Source: Alphaproteobacteria bacterium (GTDB lineage: Bacteria > Pseudomonadota > Alphaproteobacteria > UBA9219 > RGZA01). Taken from it: a stretch of DNA of 64,000 nt. The position numbers and the translations under genes were made by a program. Under the pieces are notes generated by a model, which saw only the letters and a list, made by a program, of their open reading frames with translations, was not told where the DNA came from and searched no databases. Where the stretch lies: assembly GCA_021732145.1 (NCBI GenBank), contig JAKFVN010000007.1, positions 1 through 64,000 of the forward strand. Direction: 5' to 3'. Each line of letters starts with the position of its first letter. Within the stretch, counting starts at the first letter, position 1. Positions 26,744 through 36,139 of the stretch are shown in pieces.

Positions 26744-27739
26744 ATGTTTATCATACCGCTCATCATCATTCTAACTGCTGCCCTTTCATGGTTCATTTGT
26801 GGCGTGGTTCGCAAGCGATTATTGGCTGCATCCATCCTTGATAATCCGAATGAGCGCAGCATGCACACAGCGCCCGTACCACGCGGCGGCGGCATTGCGA
26901 TATGGCTGACCATTCTTGCCGTATGGATTGCGTTTGACCTTTACACGCAGCAAATAACCGAACACCTTCTTTTACTCGTCGCGGTCGTCGCCCTTATCAT
27001 TGTTTCATGGCTCGATGATAAAAAATCACTGCCTGCGCGGGAACGCTTTGCGGTGCATATTCTGGCGGTTGGGCTTGGGCTTGCATCACTGCCGACCGAG
27101 CAATTTGTGTTTCAAGGCGCGCTGCCCTTATGGTTAGACCGCGTGGTTGCTGGCTTTGCGTGGCTGTGGTTTATCAACCTCACCAATTTCATGGATGGCA
27201 TTGACGGCATTACCGGCGCGCAAACCGTGCATATGGGCATTGGCTTTGTGATTATCGGCTTGCTGGCCGGAAACATTCCCGAATTCGGGTTTATTCTTGC
27301 ATGCGCGATGATTGGCGCGTCCATCGGCTTCCTGATTTGGAATTGGCATCCTGCAAAATTATTCATGGGTGATGTGGGCAGTATTCCACTCGGCTTTATC
27401 CTTGGCTATCTGATGATGGTGCTCGCAAGTAATGGCTATCTTGGCATCGCTATCGCTTTACCGCTTTATTATGTGTTTGATGCCAGCTTCACGCTTATCC
27501 GCCGCATTCTGAAAAAGAAGAAGTTTTGGGAAGCGCACCGCGAGCATTATTACCAGAAAGCCGCCCTTGGCGCAGGCAGCCCCGTTCCCGTCGTAATCGC
27601 AATAATCCTTGCAAATGCTGGGCTTTTGGTGCTGTGCATGGCGGCGCTCACCCTTAACATTTGGCTACTTTTATTGGCCCCTTTGCTTGTTGAAGGGCTG
27701 TTGTGGTATTTAAAACGCTTAAGTAATTTAAAAGAGTGA
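26744..27739 (+). CDS. WecA/WbpL/MraY-type glycosyl-1-phosphate transferase
   Basis: A 331-residue polytopic enzyme that attaches a sugar 1-phosphate to undecaprenyl phosphate and starts glycan assembly. About ten hydrophobic segments alternate with family motifs: SMHTAPVPRGGGIAI, SWLDDKKSLPARERF, NLTNFMDGIDGITG and KLFMGDVGSIPLGF, plus the His-rich EAHREHYYQKA loop of the WecA subgroup. The next gene starts inside its stop (TGATG), so the two are translationally coupled, as wbpL-wbpM can be. Confidence 0.93.
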   Translation: MFIIPLIIILTAALSWFICGVVRKRLLAASILDNPNERSMHTAPVPRGGGIAIWLTILAVWIAFDLYTQQITEHLLLLVAVVALIIVSWLDDKKSLPARERFAVHILAVGLGLASLPTEQFVFQGALPLWLDRVVAGFAWLWFINLTNFMDGIDGITGAQTVHMGIGFVIIGLLAGNIPEFGFILACAMIGASIGFLIWNWHPAKLFMGDVGSIPLGFILGYLMMVLASNGYLGIAIALPLYYVFDASFTLIRRILKKKKFWEAHREHYYQKAALGAGSPVPVVIAIILANAGLLVLCMAALTLNIWLLLLAPLLVEGLLWYLKRLSNLKE

Positions 27740-29658
27740 TGGCATTGCCCCGTTTTAACCGCGTCATATTTTCGTTTGTGCATGATGTATTCATGGCCGC
27801 GCTTACCTTTGCGGTGGCTATGTATCTGCGTCTTGGCGGTGGGCTGTTTGAAATTCCGGCGGAGCCTTGGTTGCTTCAAATGCTGCTTTTCGTTTCAAGC
27901 AGCATTCTTGCATTTGCGATTACCGGCGTTTACCGCGGCGTATGGCGTTATACATCGGTTCGCGATTTGGGAAATATTTTACGCGCGGTGACGATTGCGG
28001 TTGCCATTTTCCTTCCCGTTTCATTTCTGCTCACGCGCCTTGATGGCATGCCGCGTTCGGTAGCTGGCATTGTGTGGTTTGTGCTGGTGGCGTTCATGAG
28101 CGGATCGCGCCTGTTTGTGCGCCTGCTGCGCGAAGGCCGCCTTGACCGTTTCTGGAACGCCAATCACCAGGATCGCACCAATGTGCTGGTGGTGGGCGCA
28201 AGCGATGAAGCCGTGCTGTTTATCCAAAGTTCCATCGCCGACCGCGCATCGCCGTATCACGTTGTTGGGGTGCTCGATGAAAAAGGCACCCGCACGGGCC
28301 GTGAAATCCATTCGGTTTCCATTCTTGGCAACATGGCCGACCTGAAGCAGGTTGTGAATGATTTGAAGGCCAGGAACCTTGCCCCTGCCCGCTTGATTAT
28401 CAGCAAGGTTGCCGGACGCAGTGCGGGGTTTGAGCAATTCCTTTCCGAGGCGCAGGCGCTTGGCCTCACGCTGTCGCGCCTGCCATCCATCACGGAACTG
28501 CATGAAAGCGCCGGGTCGCTTTCCAACGTGCGCCCGATTGCGCTGGAAGATTTGCTGGGCAGAGCAGAAACCGTCCTGGATAGAAACGCGATGACCGCAT
28601 TTGTGCAGCATAAACGCGCCCTGGTAACCGGTTCCGGCGGTACGATTGGCAGCGAATTAACCCGCCAAATCGCGGCATTAAAACCAAGCGAACTGGTATT
28701 GGTGGATAGCAGCGAATTCAATTTATACGCGATTGAGCTGGAACTGCGCGAAGCATTCCCGATGCTGAACATTCAAGCACAGATTGCCGATGTGCGTGAT
28801 GCGCAGCGCATCAACCAGATTTTTGCAACCTTCAAACCCAATATCGTGTTCCATGCGGCAGCGTTGAAGCATGTACCAATGGCCGAAGCCAATGTGCGCG
28901 AAACGCTCCTCACCAATGTATTGGGCACAAAGAATGTTGCTGATGCCGCTGCGCAATATAACAGCGATGTGATGGTGCTGATTTCAACCGACAAGGCCGT
29001 GCGCCCGGCGAATGTGATGGGCGCAAGCAAACGCATTGCCGAACATTATTGTCAGGCATTCGACCATGATAATTCCGGCAAGACGCGCTTTCTGACCGTG
29101 CGCTTTGGCAATGTGCTGGGTTCCACGGGTTCGGTTGTTCCGCGCTTCCAGCAGCAATTGGCAAAGGGCGGCCCGCTTACCGTTACCCACCCCGATATTA
29201 CGCGCTATTTCATGACCGTACGCGAAGCAGTTGAACTGGTTTTACAAGCATCTGCGCACGCAACTACAGGCATTACCGAACGCGGTAAAATCATGGTGCT
29301 GGATATGGGTAACCCCATGAAAATTGCTGATTTAGCAAAGCAGATGATACGCCTTGCGGGTTTGAAGCCGGATGAGGATATCAAAATCGTCTATACCGGC
29401 TTGCGTCCGGGCGAAAAACTATATGAAGAATTATTTAGCGATAGTGAAAAACTGACACCGTCTGGCGCGGATGGTGTGCATTTGGCTGCCGCTGCGCCCA
29501 AACCATTTAATGATGTAAACAGCTTCATCACATCGCTTGGCGCGAAAGCGCAGGATGCAAATACCGATGAACAGCTATTGCGCAGCGAAATTGTAAATCT
29601 AGTGCCGGAATTTACTGGTGCCCAAACTGAGCAGCAAAAGAAAATCGTCAATGGATAA
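27739..29658 (+). CDS. Nucleotide-sugar 4,6-dehydratase, WbpM/CapD/FlaA1 family
   Basis: A 639-residue membrane enzyme. Four N-terminal membrane helices (about 1-110) precede a first Rossmann-like region (NVLVVGASDEAVLFIQ) and the catalytic dehydratase domain with ALVTGSGGTIGSELTRQI, then LISTDKAVRPANVMGASKR, which holds the catalytic triad region of inverting and retaining 4,6-dehydratases. C-terminal blocks RFGNVLGSTGSVVPRF and TGLRPGEKLYEELF are intact. The product should be UDP-4-keto-6-deoxy-HexNAc. GTG 27736 is an alternative start; ATG overlaps the previous stop. Confidence 0.95.
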   Translation: MALPRFNRVIFSFVHDVFMAALTFAVAMYLRLGGGLFEIPAEPWLLQMLLFVSSSILAFAITGVYRGVWRYTSVRDLGNILRAVTIAVAIFLPVSFLLTRLDGMPRSVAGIVWFVLVAFMSGSRLFVRLLREGRLDRFWNANHQDRTNVLVVGASDEAVLFIQSSIADRASPYHVVGVLDEKGTRTGREIHSVSILGNMADLKQVVNDLKARNLAPARLIISKVAGRSAGFEQFLSEAQALGLTLSRLPSITELHESAGSLSNVRPIALEDLLGRAETVLDRNAMTAFVQHKRALVTGSGGTIGSELTRQIAALKPSELVLVDSSEFNLYAIELELREAFPMLNIQAQIADVRDAQRINQIFATFKPNIVFHAAALKHVPMAEANVRETLLTNVLGTKNVADAAAQYNSDVMVLISTDKAVRPANVMGASKRIAEHYCQAFDHDNSGKTRFLTVRFGNVLGSTGSVVPRFQQQLAKGGPLTVTHPDITRYFMTVREAVELVLQASAHATTGITERGKIMVLDMGNPMKIADLAKQMIRLAGLKPDEDIKIVYTGLRPGEKLYEELFSDSEKLTPSGADGVHLAAAAPKPFNDVNSFITSLGAKAQDANTDEQLLRSEIVNLVPEFTGAQTEQQKKIVNG

Positions 29659-30508
29659 GGAAGCCCTACCCCTTCTCGCCCGTATTGCGGAAGCGTTGGA
29701 GCGCATGAAGCCGCCCGCGCCGCAAGCCAAGAACGTGGCCAAGGCCGATGCCTATATTTGGCAAGGCGAAACGCAACAATTGGAAGCATTATCAAGCGTT
29801 TCGCGTGTTGATTTAAAGTTGATACATGGCGTGGATTTGCAGAAAGAAATTCTGCTGAGTAACACCATGCAATTCGCCAAAGGACTTTCCGCCAATAATG
29901 CATTGCTGTGGGGCGCACGCGGGATGGGCAAAAGCTCCCTCATCAAAGCCATCCACGCGGATGTTTTAAAACAAATTCCAAACTCCATCGCGCTGATTGA
30001 AATTCACCGCGAAGATATTCTAACCCTGCCCGTGCTGCTGCGTTTGCTGCGCGGTGATAAGCGCCGCTTCGTTTTATTTTGCGATGATTTGTCATTCTCT
30101 GAAAATGAGAGCAGCTATAAATCGTTGAAAGCCGTGTTGGAAGGTGGCCTTGAAGGCCGCCCTGATAACGTGATTATTTACGCAACATCAAACCGCCGCC
30201 ATTTAATGCCGCGCGATATGATTGAAAATGAACGTTCAACCGCCATCAACCCATATGAAGCGGTTGAAGAAAAAGTGTCGCTTTCCGACCGTTTTGGCCT
30301 ATGGCTGGGCTTTCATCCCTGCGATCAGCAGACATTCTTTGCGATTATTGATGGCTACGCTGAGTGGCTTAAACTACCGCAATCAAAAGACGAGCTGCAC
30401 GCAGCCGCGATTGAATGGTCGGTGACGCGCGGTGCGCGTTCAGGCCGTGTGGCATGGCAATTTATTCAGGATGCTGCTGGCAAAGCCGGAATTAAAATTC
30501 CGCTATAA
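29651..30508 (+). CDS. DUF815-family AAA ATPase
   Basis: A 285-residue P-loop ATPase of the DUF815 group. The Walker A region is LLWGARGMGKSSLIKAI and Walker B is RFVLFCDDLSF. A sensor-like IIYATSNRRHLMP and a conserved DRFGLWLGFHPCDQ block follow, then C-terminal helical lid. Function is unknown in the family. ATG 29651 overlaps the wbpM-like gene by eight bases, so the two are coupled. In other alphaproteobacteria this gene usually sits by the LytM and serS genes, as it does here. It is convergent with the LytM lipoprotein gene one base away. Confidence 0.92.
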   Translation: MDKEALPLLARIAEALERMKPPAPQAKNVAKADAYIWQGETQQLEALSSVSRVDLKLIHGVDLQKEILLSNTMQFAKGLSANNALLWGARGMGKSSLIKAIHADVLKQIPNSIALIEIHREDILTLPVLLRLLRGDKRRFVLFCDDLSFSENESSYKSLKAVLEGGLEGRPDNVIIYATSNRRHLMPRDMIENERSTAINPYEAVEEKVSLSDRFGLWLGFHPCDQQTFFAIIDGYAEWLKLPQSKDELHAAAIEWSVTRGARSGRVAWQFIQDAAGKAGIKIPL

Positions 30509-30509
30509 T

Positions 30510-31727
30510 TTATTTGTAGAGATATTTCGAGGGATCCAGCGCTTCTTTATTGCGGCGGATTTCAAAATGCAGTTGCGGTGTATCAACCCCGCCTGTTGTG
30601 CCAACACTACCCAGCAAATCACCCTTCGCTACCACAATATCTTGCTGCACAAACATGCGGTCGAGGTGGGCATAGGTGGTCATAAGACCTGTGGGGTGGC
30701 GTACCAGCACAACATTGCCATAACCCGGAATATCGCTGCCCGCATAGGCCACCGTGCCGCCATCTGCGGCCACCACGGGCGTTCCGCGTGGCACGCCAAT
30801 GTTGATGCCATCATTGTTCAGGCCGTTTGATTTAGGGCCAAAGGTTGAAATAACCGTGCCATTCACAGGCCAGATGAAATTTTTTGGCTCCACGCCTTTT
30901 TCAATCCGGCTATGCATTCCGCCATCATCCTTTAGCGCCTCAACTTTCTTTGGTTCCGGTGCTTTTAGCTGCGGCGGAATAACAGCAACCTTTGGCTGCG
31001 GCAATGGTTCGCTTGCCTCATCATTCGGGTCTGGTTTTATTTTTCCGTTTTTATCGCGCGGCACATATGTGCTTGCTGATACTTTTGGCGTTACCAGTTT
31101 TTCGGCAACTGCTTTTTCGGGAAGCGTTTTATCCGGAACAGCGACATTCACGGCAGTGTTTGGATGCTTGCCCACTGCAAGGCGCTGGTTTTTTGAATCA
31201 AACACCATCGGCTGCAAATTCAGCGCGCTGGTTGGCGTTTGCGGGGCTGCATCAAATTGCTGGTTGGCTGCATCCTGCAATGCTGATGGCGAGCCATTTA
31301 AGCGCGGGGCATAGGGCGTATCATCCGCCAATTCCCCTGCCCGCTGCGACGTAATGGGCTCCGGTGCAACCTGCGTATAGGTGGTTTTGGGCTTGCCGGA
31401 ATGCTTTTTCTTATAGTCTTTCTCATTCTCCGCCGCCACGGGGCCCAGTTCGACCGATGGCAAATCGCTGTCGGATGCAGGCAGGCGCAACGTGCTGCCT
31501 GACGTTAGCTGATATGGCGCTTGCAGGCGGTTTAAATCAATCAACTCGCGCATCGAGGCCTTGTTGCGGCGCGCGAAGCTGTACAGTGTTTCGCCCTGCT
31601 GCACGGTAACCGTTCGCCCGGGCTTGATGCTGACGGTTGAGGTTGGCGCGCTGCGCGGCGGCGCTGCGCATGCGGACAACACCAACACGGCAGTCATCAA
31701 GATGTATAAAGGAGCATTGCGCAACAT
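30510..31727 (-). CDS. LysM + degenerate LytM (M23) lipoprotein, NlpD/EnvC-like
   Basis: A 405-residue lipoprotein (lipobox LSAC, Cys20). A LysM peptidoglycan-binding domain spans about 37-84, followed by a Pro/Lys-rich linker and a C-terminal LytM fold (IWPVNGTVISTFG to the end). In active M23 enzymes zinc is held by His-X3-Asp and His-X-His. Here HXGXD is replaced by NDGIN and the final PHLHFE reads PQLHFE, though YAHL remains. The pattern fits amidase activators such as NlpD and EnvC rather than an endopeptidase. It would act on septal peptidoglycan in the periplasm. It is convergent with the DUF815 gene. Confidence 0.9.
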   Translation of the reverse strand: MLRNAPLYILMTAVLVLSACAAPPRSAPTSTVSIKPGRTVTVQQGETLYSFARRNKASMRELIDLNRLQAPYQLTSGSTLRLPASDSDLPSVELGPVAAENEKDYKKKHSGKPKTTYTQVAPEPITSQRAGELADDTPYAPRLNGSPSALQDAANQQFDAAPQTPTSALNLQPMVFDSKNQRLAVGKHPNTAVNVAVPDKTLPEKAVAEKLVTPKVSASTYVPRDKNGKIKPDPNDEASEPLPQPKVAVIPPQLKAPEPKKVEALKDDGGMHSRIEKGVEPKNFIWPVNGTVISTFGPKSNGLNNDGINIGVPRGTPVVAADGGTVAYAGSDIPGYGNVVLVRHPTGLMTTYAHLDRMFVQQDIVVAKGDLLGSVGTTGGVDTPQLHFEIRRNKEALDPSKYLYK

Positions 31728-31755
31728 GAGCCTTAAGGGTTAAGCGATGGAAATT

Positions 31756-33093
31756 TTATAACGTAATTTTTTCCAGACCGCCCATGTAAGGTTTCAAGGC
31801 AGATGGAATCAAAACGCTTCCATCATCTTGCTGATAATTTTCAAGAACCGCAATCAGCGCGCGGCCCACAGCAACGCCCGACCCGTTTAGTGTATGTAAA
31901 AACTGCGTATTTTTATCACCCTTGGCGCGGAATCGCGCCTTCATGCGGCGTGCTTGGAAATCGCCGCAATTGGAACATGACGAAATTTCGCGGTATGCAT
32001 TTTGTCCCGGCAACCATGCTTCGATGTCATAGGTTTTCTTGGCCGAAAAACCTATATCGCCGGTGCACAGCAACACGGTGCGGAATGGGATTTCCAGCTT
32101 CTTTAAAATGGTTTCCGCGGCATCCGTCATGCGGTCATGCTCGGCATTCGATTGCTCTGGCGTGGTGATGCTGACCAGCTCAACCTTGTAGAATTGATGC
32201 TGGCGGATCATGCCGCGCGTATCGCGCCCCGCTGCACCCGCTTCGGCGCGGAAACACGGCGTACGCGCCACAAAACGATATGGCAGGCTTTCAGCTTCCA
32301 CAATGCTGTCATAGACGATGTTGGTCAGCGGCACTTCGGCGGTTGGGATAAGCCAGAGAGGCGGCGCAACCCTGATATCACCATCATTTGCCCAATTTTT
32401 TGCTACAGCCGTAGGAATTGAAGCGTAACCTGCATAAGTTGAAAACTGATCATCTGAAAATTTAGGAAATTGCCCTGTACCAAACATCATTTCCGGGCGC
32501 ACCATCAACGGCGGGGAGATTTCGGTATAGCCAAAATCACGCGTATGCACATCAAGCATGAAGTTGCCAAGCGCGCGTTCCAGCTGCGCCAATTGACCCT
32601 TTAAAATGGTAAAGCGCGCGCCCGACATTTTGGCGGCATTATCAAAATCCATCAGCTTCAATTTTTCGCCAATGTCATAATGTTCCTTGGCTGAATTCAT
32701 GCGGCGGGGTTCCCCCACTTTGCGCAGTTCCAGATTAGCTTTTTCATCCTTGCCATAGGGCACATCATCTGCTGGCACATTTGGTAATGTGGAAAGCAAC
32801 TTATCAATTTTTTCCGCAGCAACGAGTTCTTCATCTTCGAGTGCAGGAACAAGCGTTTTAAGCTTCGCAACCTCTTCGGTAAGCTCGGTTGCATCCCCGC
32901 CACTGCGCTTCATATAGCCAATTTGCTTAGATAATTCGTTACGTCTTGCCAGCATTTCCTGTAACTGGGTTTGGATGGCGCGGCGTTCCGCGTCCAGCTT
33001 TACAACTTCGGCGGCTTGGGGCGGCAAATTACGGCGTTCCAACCCATTATCCAGAACTTTTGGATTATCGCGGATGAGTTTTATATCGTGCAT
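31756..33093 (-). CDS. serS: Seryl-tRNA synthetase
   Basis: A 445-residue class II SerRS. It starts [21 protein letters not shown] and has the long N-terminal antiparallel coiled coil (about 30-105) that holds the tRNA variable arm. Motif 2 is [33 protein letters not shown] and motif 3 [16 protein letters not shown]. It follows tatC by six bases. The usual alphaproteobacterial surE and pcm genes are absent between it and the LytM gene. Confidence 0.98.
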   Translation of the reverse strand: MHDIKLIRDNPKVLDNGLERRNLPPQAAEVVKLDAERRAIQTQLQEMLARRNELSKQIGYMKRSGGDATELTEEVAKLKTLVPALEDEELVAAEKIDKLLSTLPNVPADDVPYGKDEKANLELRKVGEPRRMNSAKEHYDIGEKLKLMDFDNAAKMSGARFTILKGQLAQLERALGNFMLDVHTRDFGYTEISPPLMVRPEMMFGTGQFPKFSDDQFSTYAGYASIPTAVAKNWANDGDIRVAPPLWLIPTAEVPLTNIVYDSIVEAESLPYRFVARTPCFRAEAGAAGRDTRGMIRQHQFYKVELVSITTPEQSNAEHDRMTDAAETILKKLEIPFRTVLLCTGDIGFSAKKTYDIEAWLPGQNAYREISSCSNCGDFQARRMKARFRAKGDKNTQFLHTLNGSGVAVGRALIAVLENYQQDDGSVLIPSALKPYMGGLEKITL

Positions 33094-33099
33094 TTCAAA

Positions 33100-33906
33100 T
33101 CAAACCTTTACTACGTCCCGGGCCTTGGCCGCCTTCTTTTTATCAATCACACCAGCAATCACTATGGCTACTTCATAAAGCAGGCAGAGCGGTATGGCTA
33201 GGGAGAGCTGACTAATCACGTCTGGCGGCGTTAAAACCGCAGCTAGGATGAAGTTGATGACAATCGCAAAACGACGAAATTTCTTTAATTGCTCCGCGCC
33301 CAATATGCCCAGATGCACCAGCAGGATAAGCCCCAGCGGCAGTTCAAACGCAAAGCCAAACGCCAAAATCATCGACATCGCCAAACTCAGGTAATCCCCC
33401 ACCCGCGCTTCCAGTTGAATGGGAAGCCCAGCCGCGCCGCTGCTGTTTTCAAAGCTGAGGAAGAAATGCCATGCCGCCGGAAACACAAAATAATAAGCAG
33501 CAGCCGCGCCCGCATAAAACAGAAATGGTGTCAGGAATAAATATGGGCGGATGATATTTTTTTCATTGGCATAAAGCCCCGGTGCCATGAAGCGCCAAAT
33601 TTGAATAAGGATGAATGGCGCGGTGATGAAAAAACCGGCCCATACCGCAACCCCCATATAGGTAAAGAATGCTTCGGTAAGATTTGTATAAATCAGGCGG
33701 CGCGGCATGTCCGCGCCCTGCGCTTTCATCGCCTCCGCCAGCGGGGCAACCAGAAAGCTGTAAATATCCTGCGCAACGAAATAGCTGCCGGCGATAGCAA
33801 TAAATAACGCTGCTATGCACCATACCAAACGGTTGCGCAGTTCCACCAGATGCGCAAGAAGCGGCATTTCATCTTTCTTTACAGGTTCAGGCGGGAAATC
33901 GGTCAT
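33100..33906 (-). CDS. tatC: Sec-independent translocase TatC
   Basis: A 268-residue six-helix TatC, the core that recognises twin-arginine signal peptides. It has the N-terminal MPLLAHLVELRNRLVW region with the conserved HLxELR, FFITAPFILIQIWRFMAPGLYANEK and LPLGLILLVHLGI. Its start overlaps tatB by four bases, and serS follows. Confidence 0.97.
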   Translation of the reverse strand: MTDFPPEPVKKDEMPLLAHLVELRNRLVWCIAALFIAIAGSYFVAQDIYSFLVAPLAEAMKAQGADMPRRLIYTNLTEAFFTYMGVAVWAGFFITAPFILIQIWRFMAPGLYANEKNIIRPYLFLTPFLFYAGAAAAYYFVFPAAWHFFLSFENSSGAAGLPIQLEARVGDYLSLAMSMILAFGFAFELPLGLILLVHLGILGAEQLKKFRRFAIVINFILAAVLTPPDVISQLSLAIPLCLLYEVAIVIAGVIDKKKAAKARDVVKV

Positions 33907-34244
33907 GATGAAGGCTTCTTGTCTTTTGCGGCCGCTGCAATATGCGCTTCATCTTCCTGCTGGTCGGCCTTTGCATCTACTTTTTGCACTTCGGCCTTGG
34001 TTACATCGACGCCGTATTTTTCAAAGGTCTTTTTCTGGATATCGTCGGCTTCGCGCTGCATTGATGCCATGTCAACCTGATTGGGCAAATCATCCCAGTG
34101 CTTTTGGAAATCATGCATCATCAGGCGCGCCTTGCGTGACCATGCCCCCGCCTGCCGCATCAATGGCGGAATATCCTTTGGCCCTATCGCAATAACGGCG
34201 ACCGCGCCAATCAACAATAACTCTGGCCAGGCAAGTCCAAGCAT
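33903..34244 (-). CDS. tatB: Sec-independent translocase TatB
   Basis: A 113-residue TatB. It has one N-terminal membrane helix (LAWPELLLIGAVAVIAIGPKDIPP) with the conserved Glu and the Gly-Pro hinge, an amphipathic helix (RQAGAWSRKARLMMHDFQ) and a charged tail rich in Asp, Lys and Gln. Overlap with tatC and closeness to tatA show the tatABC operon. Confidence 0.95.
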   Translation of the reverse strand: MLGLAWPELLLIGAVAVIAIGPKDIPPLMRQAGAWSRKARLMMHDFQKHWDDLPNQVDMASMQREADDIQKKTFEKYGVDVTKAEVQKVDAKADQQEDEAHIAAAAKDKKPSS

Positions 34245-34262
34245 GATGATGTCCGAATTATT

Positions 34263-34436
34263 TTACTTCTTATCGTCGGGAAGTTTCTTGTTTTCCCCGT
34301 CCTTGCCTTCAAGGCCTTCTTTGAAGCTGCGGATGCCCTTGCCCAAATCGCCCATCACGTTTGGAAGCTTTCCAGCGCCAAACACGATAAGGATGACCGC
34401 AAGAACAATCAGTAAATGCCAGAAGCTAAGACCCAT
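34263..34436 (-). CDS. tatA: Sec-independent translocase TatA, 57 codons
   Basis: A short frame: ATG at 34436, TAA at 34263-34265. The sequence begins MGLSFWHLLIVLAVILIVFG, the single membrane helix, then AGKLPNVMGDLGKGIRSFKE, the amphipathic helix with the FGxxKLP and GxGIRxFK family blocks. TatA forms the pore-like part of the twin-arginine translocon. It lies 18 bases before tatB. Confidence 0.95.
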   Translation of the reverse strand: MGLSFWHLLIVLAVILIVFGAGKLPNVMGDLGKGIRSFKEGLEGKDGENKKLPDDKK

Positions 34437-34467
34437 GCAATTGCCTTTTCCTAATTAATCGTCACCA

Positions 34468-35520
34468 TTAATCGTCACCGTCAGCGTAATGGCCTTTATA
34501 GCCTGCAAGCCTGTCGGCAATTTGATATGCGGCGTTACGTACAGCCTGCATGGTCATGTCATTGAGGTTGCCCCAGTTGCCTTCAAACCGCGCAAGGCCG
34601 GAGAATGTGCGCGGGCGCGACCCCGACCCTTCGGCACCGCTGATATGATCGTCGCTGTCTGCGCGGAAGGTTTCAACGGCAAGGATAGCCCCATTATTGC
34701 GAACCAGCATCGCCGTGCCTTCAACCACAACGGTACGTGTACCGCCACCAAGTATGCCTGCCAAAATCGGGCCTTCTTCACGCGGCGATAAACGCATATG
34801 CGCATCAACCAGCAAGTACGCCTCCGCACCGATGCGATGGGTGATTTCGCCGATGGCGCGGCGCATTGGCTGGGTTGCCCAGCGGTTGTCATCCGCGCCG
34901 CCCAGAACCGTCATGGATGGGGTTGATAAATTTGTGCCAAATTCAAGCTGCGGGAATATGCGGGTGTTCGCGCTGCTTACGATATCCTGCTGGTCTTGAT
35001 TGATGGTGGGCGTGCGGTTCAGCGACGGCATCAGGTTATATTGCGATGGCGTGCGTTCATTCGACGTAAACGTGCCGGCTGGCTTTTGGGTGTGCAGCAT
35101 CGTCAGTTTCTTCATATTATTCGCAAGGAACTTGAACTCCGCGCCGCTTTGCAGATTGGTCAGGATTTCAGGATTATTGGCGATATACAAATCTTCGTAA
35201 TCGGTTTCACGCGTATAGGCCACACGGCTTACGGCAGGATTCACAACATTAAAGCCCTTAAGCAGCAGGTATTCGAAAATTTCATTTTCAAGCTTGGTGA
35301 GCGCGCGAACAATATGCCCCTGCGCCAAGGGCAGCATTTCATGCGTTTCACTTGGGCGCGCGGTGACCGATGCCAGCGCAATGCTGCGAACCGCGGCGAC
35401 TTCGCGCGGTGATGCATCGAGTGTGATGTTGCGATAACCGGAACCACATGCAGTCAGACTTGCCAAAAAAACGATACTGAAAATCACACGTATCGGGCGA
35501 AGCGTTAAGCGAATAGACAT
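34468..35520 (-). CDS. Lipoprotein of unknown function
   Basis: A 350-residue lipoprotein with lipobox LTAC (Cys25). The mature chain has a segment VRSIALASVTARP and a later stretch AYLLVDAHMRLSPREEGPIL, suggesting a mixed alpha/beta outer-membrane-associated domain, followed by GTRTVVVEGTAMLVRNNGAI. I do not recognise the family; it has no peptidoglycan-binding motif I can name. It is upstream of tatA by 32 bases in the same direction, but the tat genes probably have their own promoter. Confidence 0.85.
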   Translation of the reverse strand: MSIRLTLRPIRVIFSIVFLASLTACGSGYRNITLDASPREVAAVRSIALASVTARPSETHEMLPLAQGHIVRALTKLENEIFEYLLLKGFNVVNPAVSRVAYTRETDYEDLYIANNPEILTNLQSGAEFKFLANNMKKLTMLHTQKPAGTFTSNERTPSQYNLMPSLNRTPTINQDQQDIVSSANTRIFPQLEFGTNLSTPSMTVLGGADDNRWATQPMRRAIGEITHRIGAEAYLLVDAHMRLSPREEGPILAGILGGGTRTVVVEGTAMLVRNNGAILAVETFRADSDDHISGAEGSGSRPRTFSGLARFEGNWGNLNDMTMQAVRNAAYQIADRLAGYKGHYADGDD

Positions 35521-35796
35521 GGGATCCTCATCAAATTTTACTGGGATTTAGGGAAACAAACTGAAAAAGCTTACGAAGGCAACGGAATCAGATACATCAA
35601 GGCGGTAACTAGCTATGGCATTCGCATAATGCACAGGCAAGAAAATTATGTATTTTTTGCAGGCCGATTTGCGCGGAAGCCTTTGATTCACTAACCTATT
35701 TACATCTTGTTAATAATTGAAGCCCATAGTTTAGGATAAGGACTGTCAGATTTATTGGGCTATATTGATTTCAATTAGTCAGGAAAGAAACACGCC
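35521..35796. other. Gap between divergent lipoprotein and small unknown genes
   Basis: A 276-base AT-rich gap holding promoters for two divergent genes. I see no RNA gene or long palindrome; an AGGAAAG Shine-Dalgarno-like sequence lies about 10 bases before ATG 35797. Confidence 0.5.
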
Positions 35797-36132
35797 ATGC
35801 CTTATGTAATTCGCGATGCAGACGGTAAAGTATCAAAAGTAAGCGTTCGCCCTATTCCCGGCGCAGATATGCTGCCCCATGATCATGCTGATGTGCTGAC
35901 TTTCATGCAGGCCAAAGGCATTGAAACCAAGATTATCGCAGAATCCATCAGCGAATTGCGCAGAACCGACAGTGAAATGTCCCGCGCCGTTGAAGACGTG
36001 ATTACCGCCCTGCTGAAAAAAAATATCCTGAAGATGACGGATTTGCCAAAAGCGGTTCAAGACCGCATCGCCTTCCGCGTGAAGATGCGCATGCAAATCC
36101 AGGAAACCTACGACCGCGCATCGCAAAGATAA
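35797..36132 (+). CDS. Hypothetical protein, 111 aa
   Basis: A 111-residue soluble protein, mostly helical after a short N-terminal beta hairpin (MPYVIRDADGKVSKVSVRPI). The middle segment MQAKGIETKIIAESISELRR and the basic C-terminus FRVKMRMQIQETYDRASQR are its main features. I do not recognise the family. A good AGGAAAG precedes the ATG. It is convergent with the J-like gene, eight bases apart. Confidence 0.75.
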   Translation: MPYVIRDADGKVSKVSVRPIPGADMLPHDHADVLTFMQAKGIETKIIAESISELRRTDSEMSRAVEDVITALLKKNILKMTDLPKAVQDRIAFRVKMRMQIQETYDRASQR

Positions 36133-36139
36133 TTCGGGG

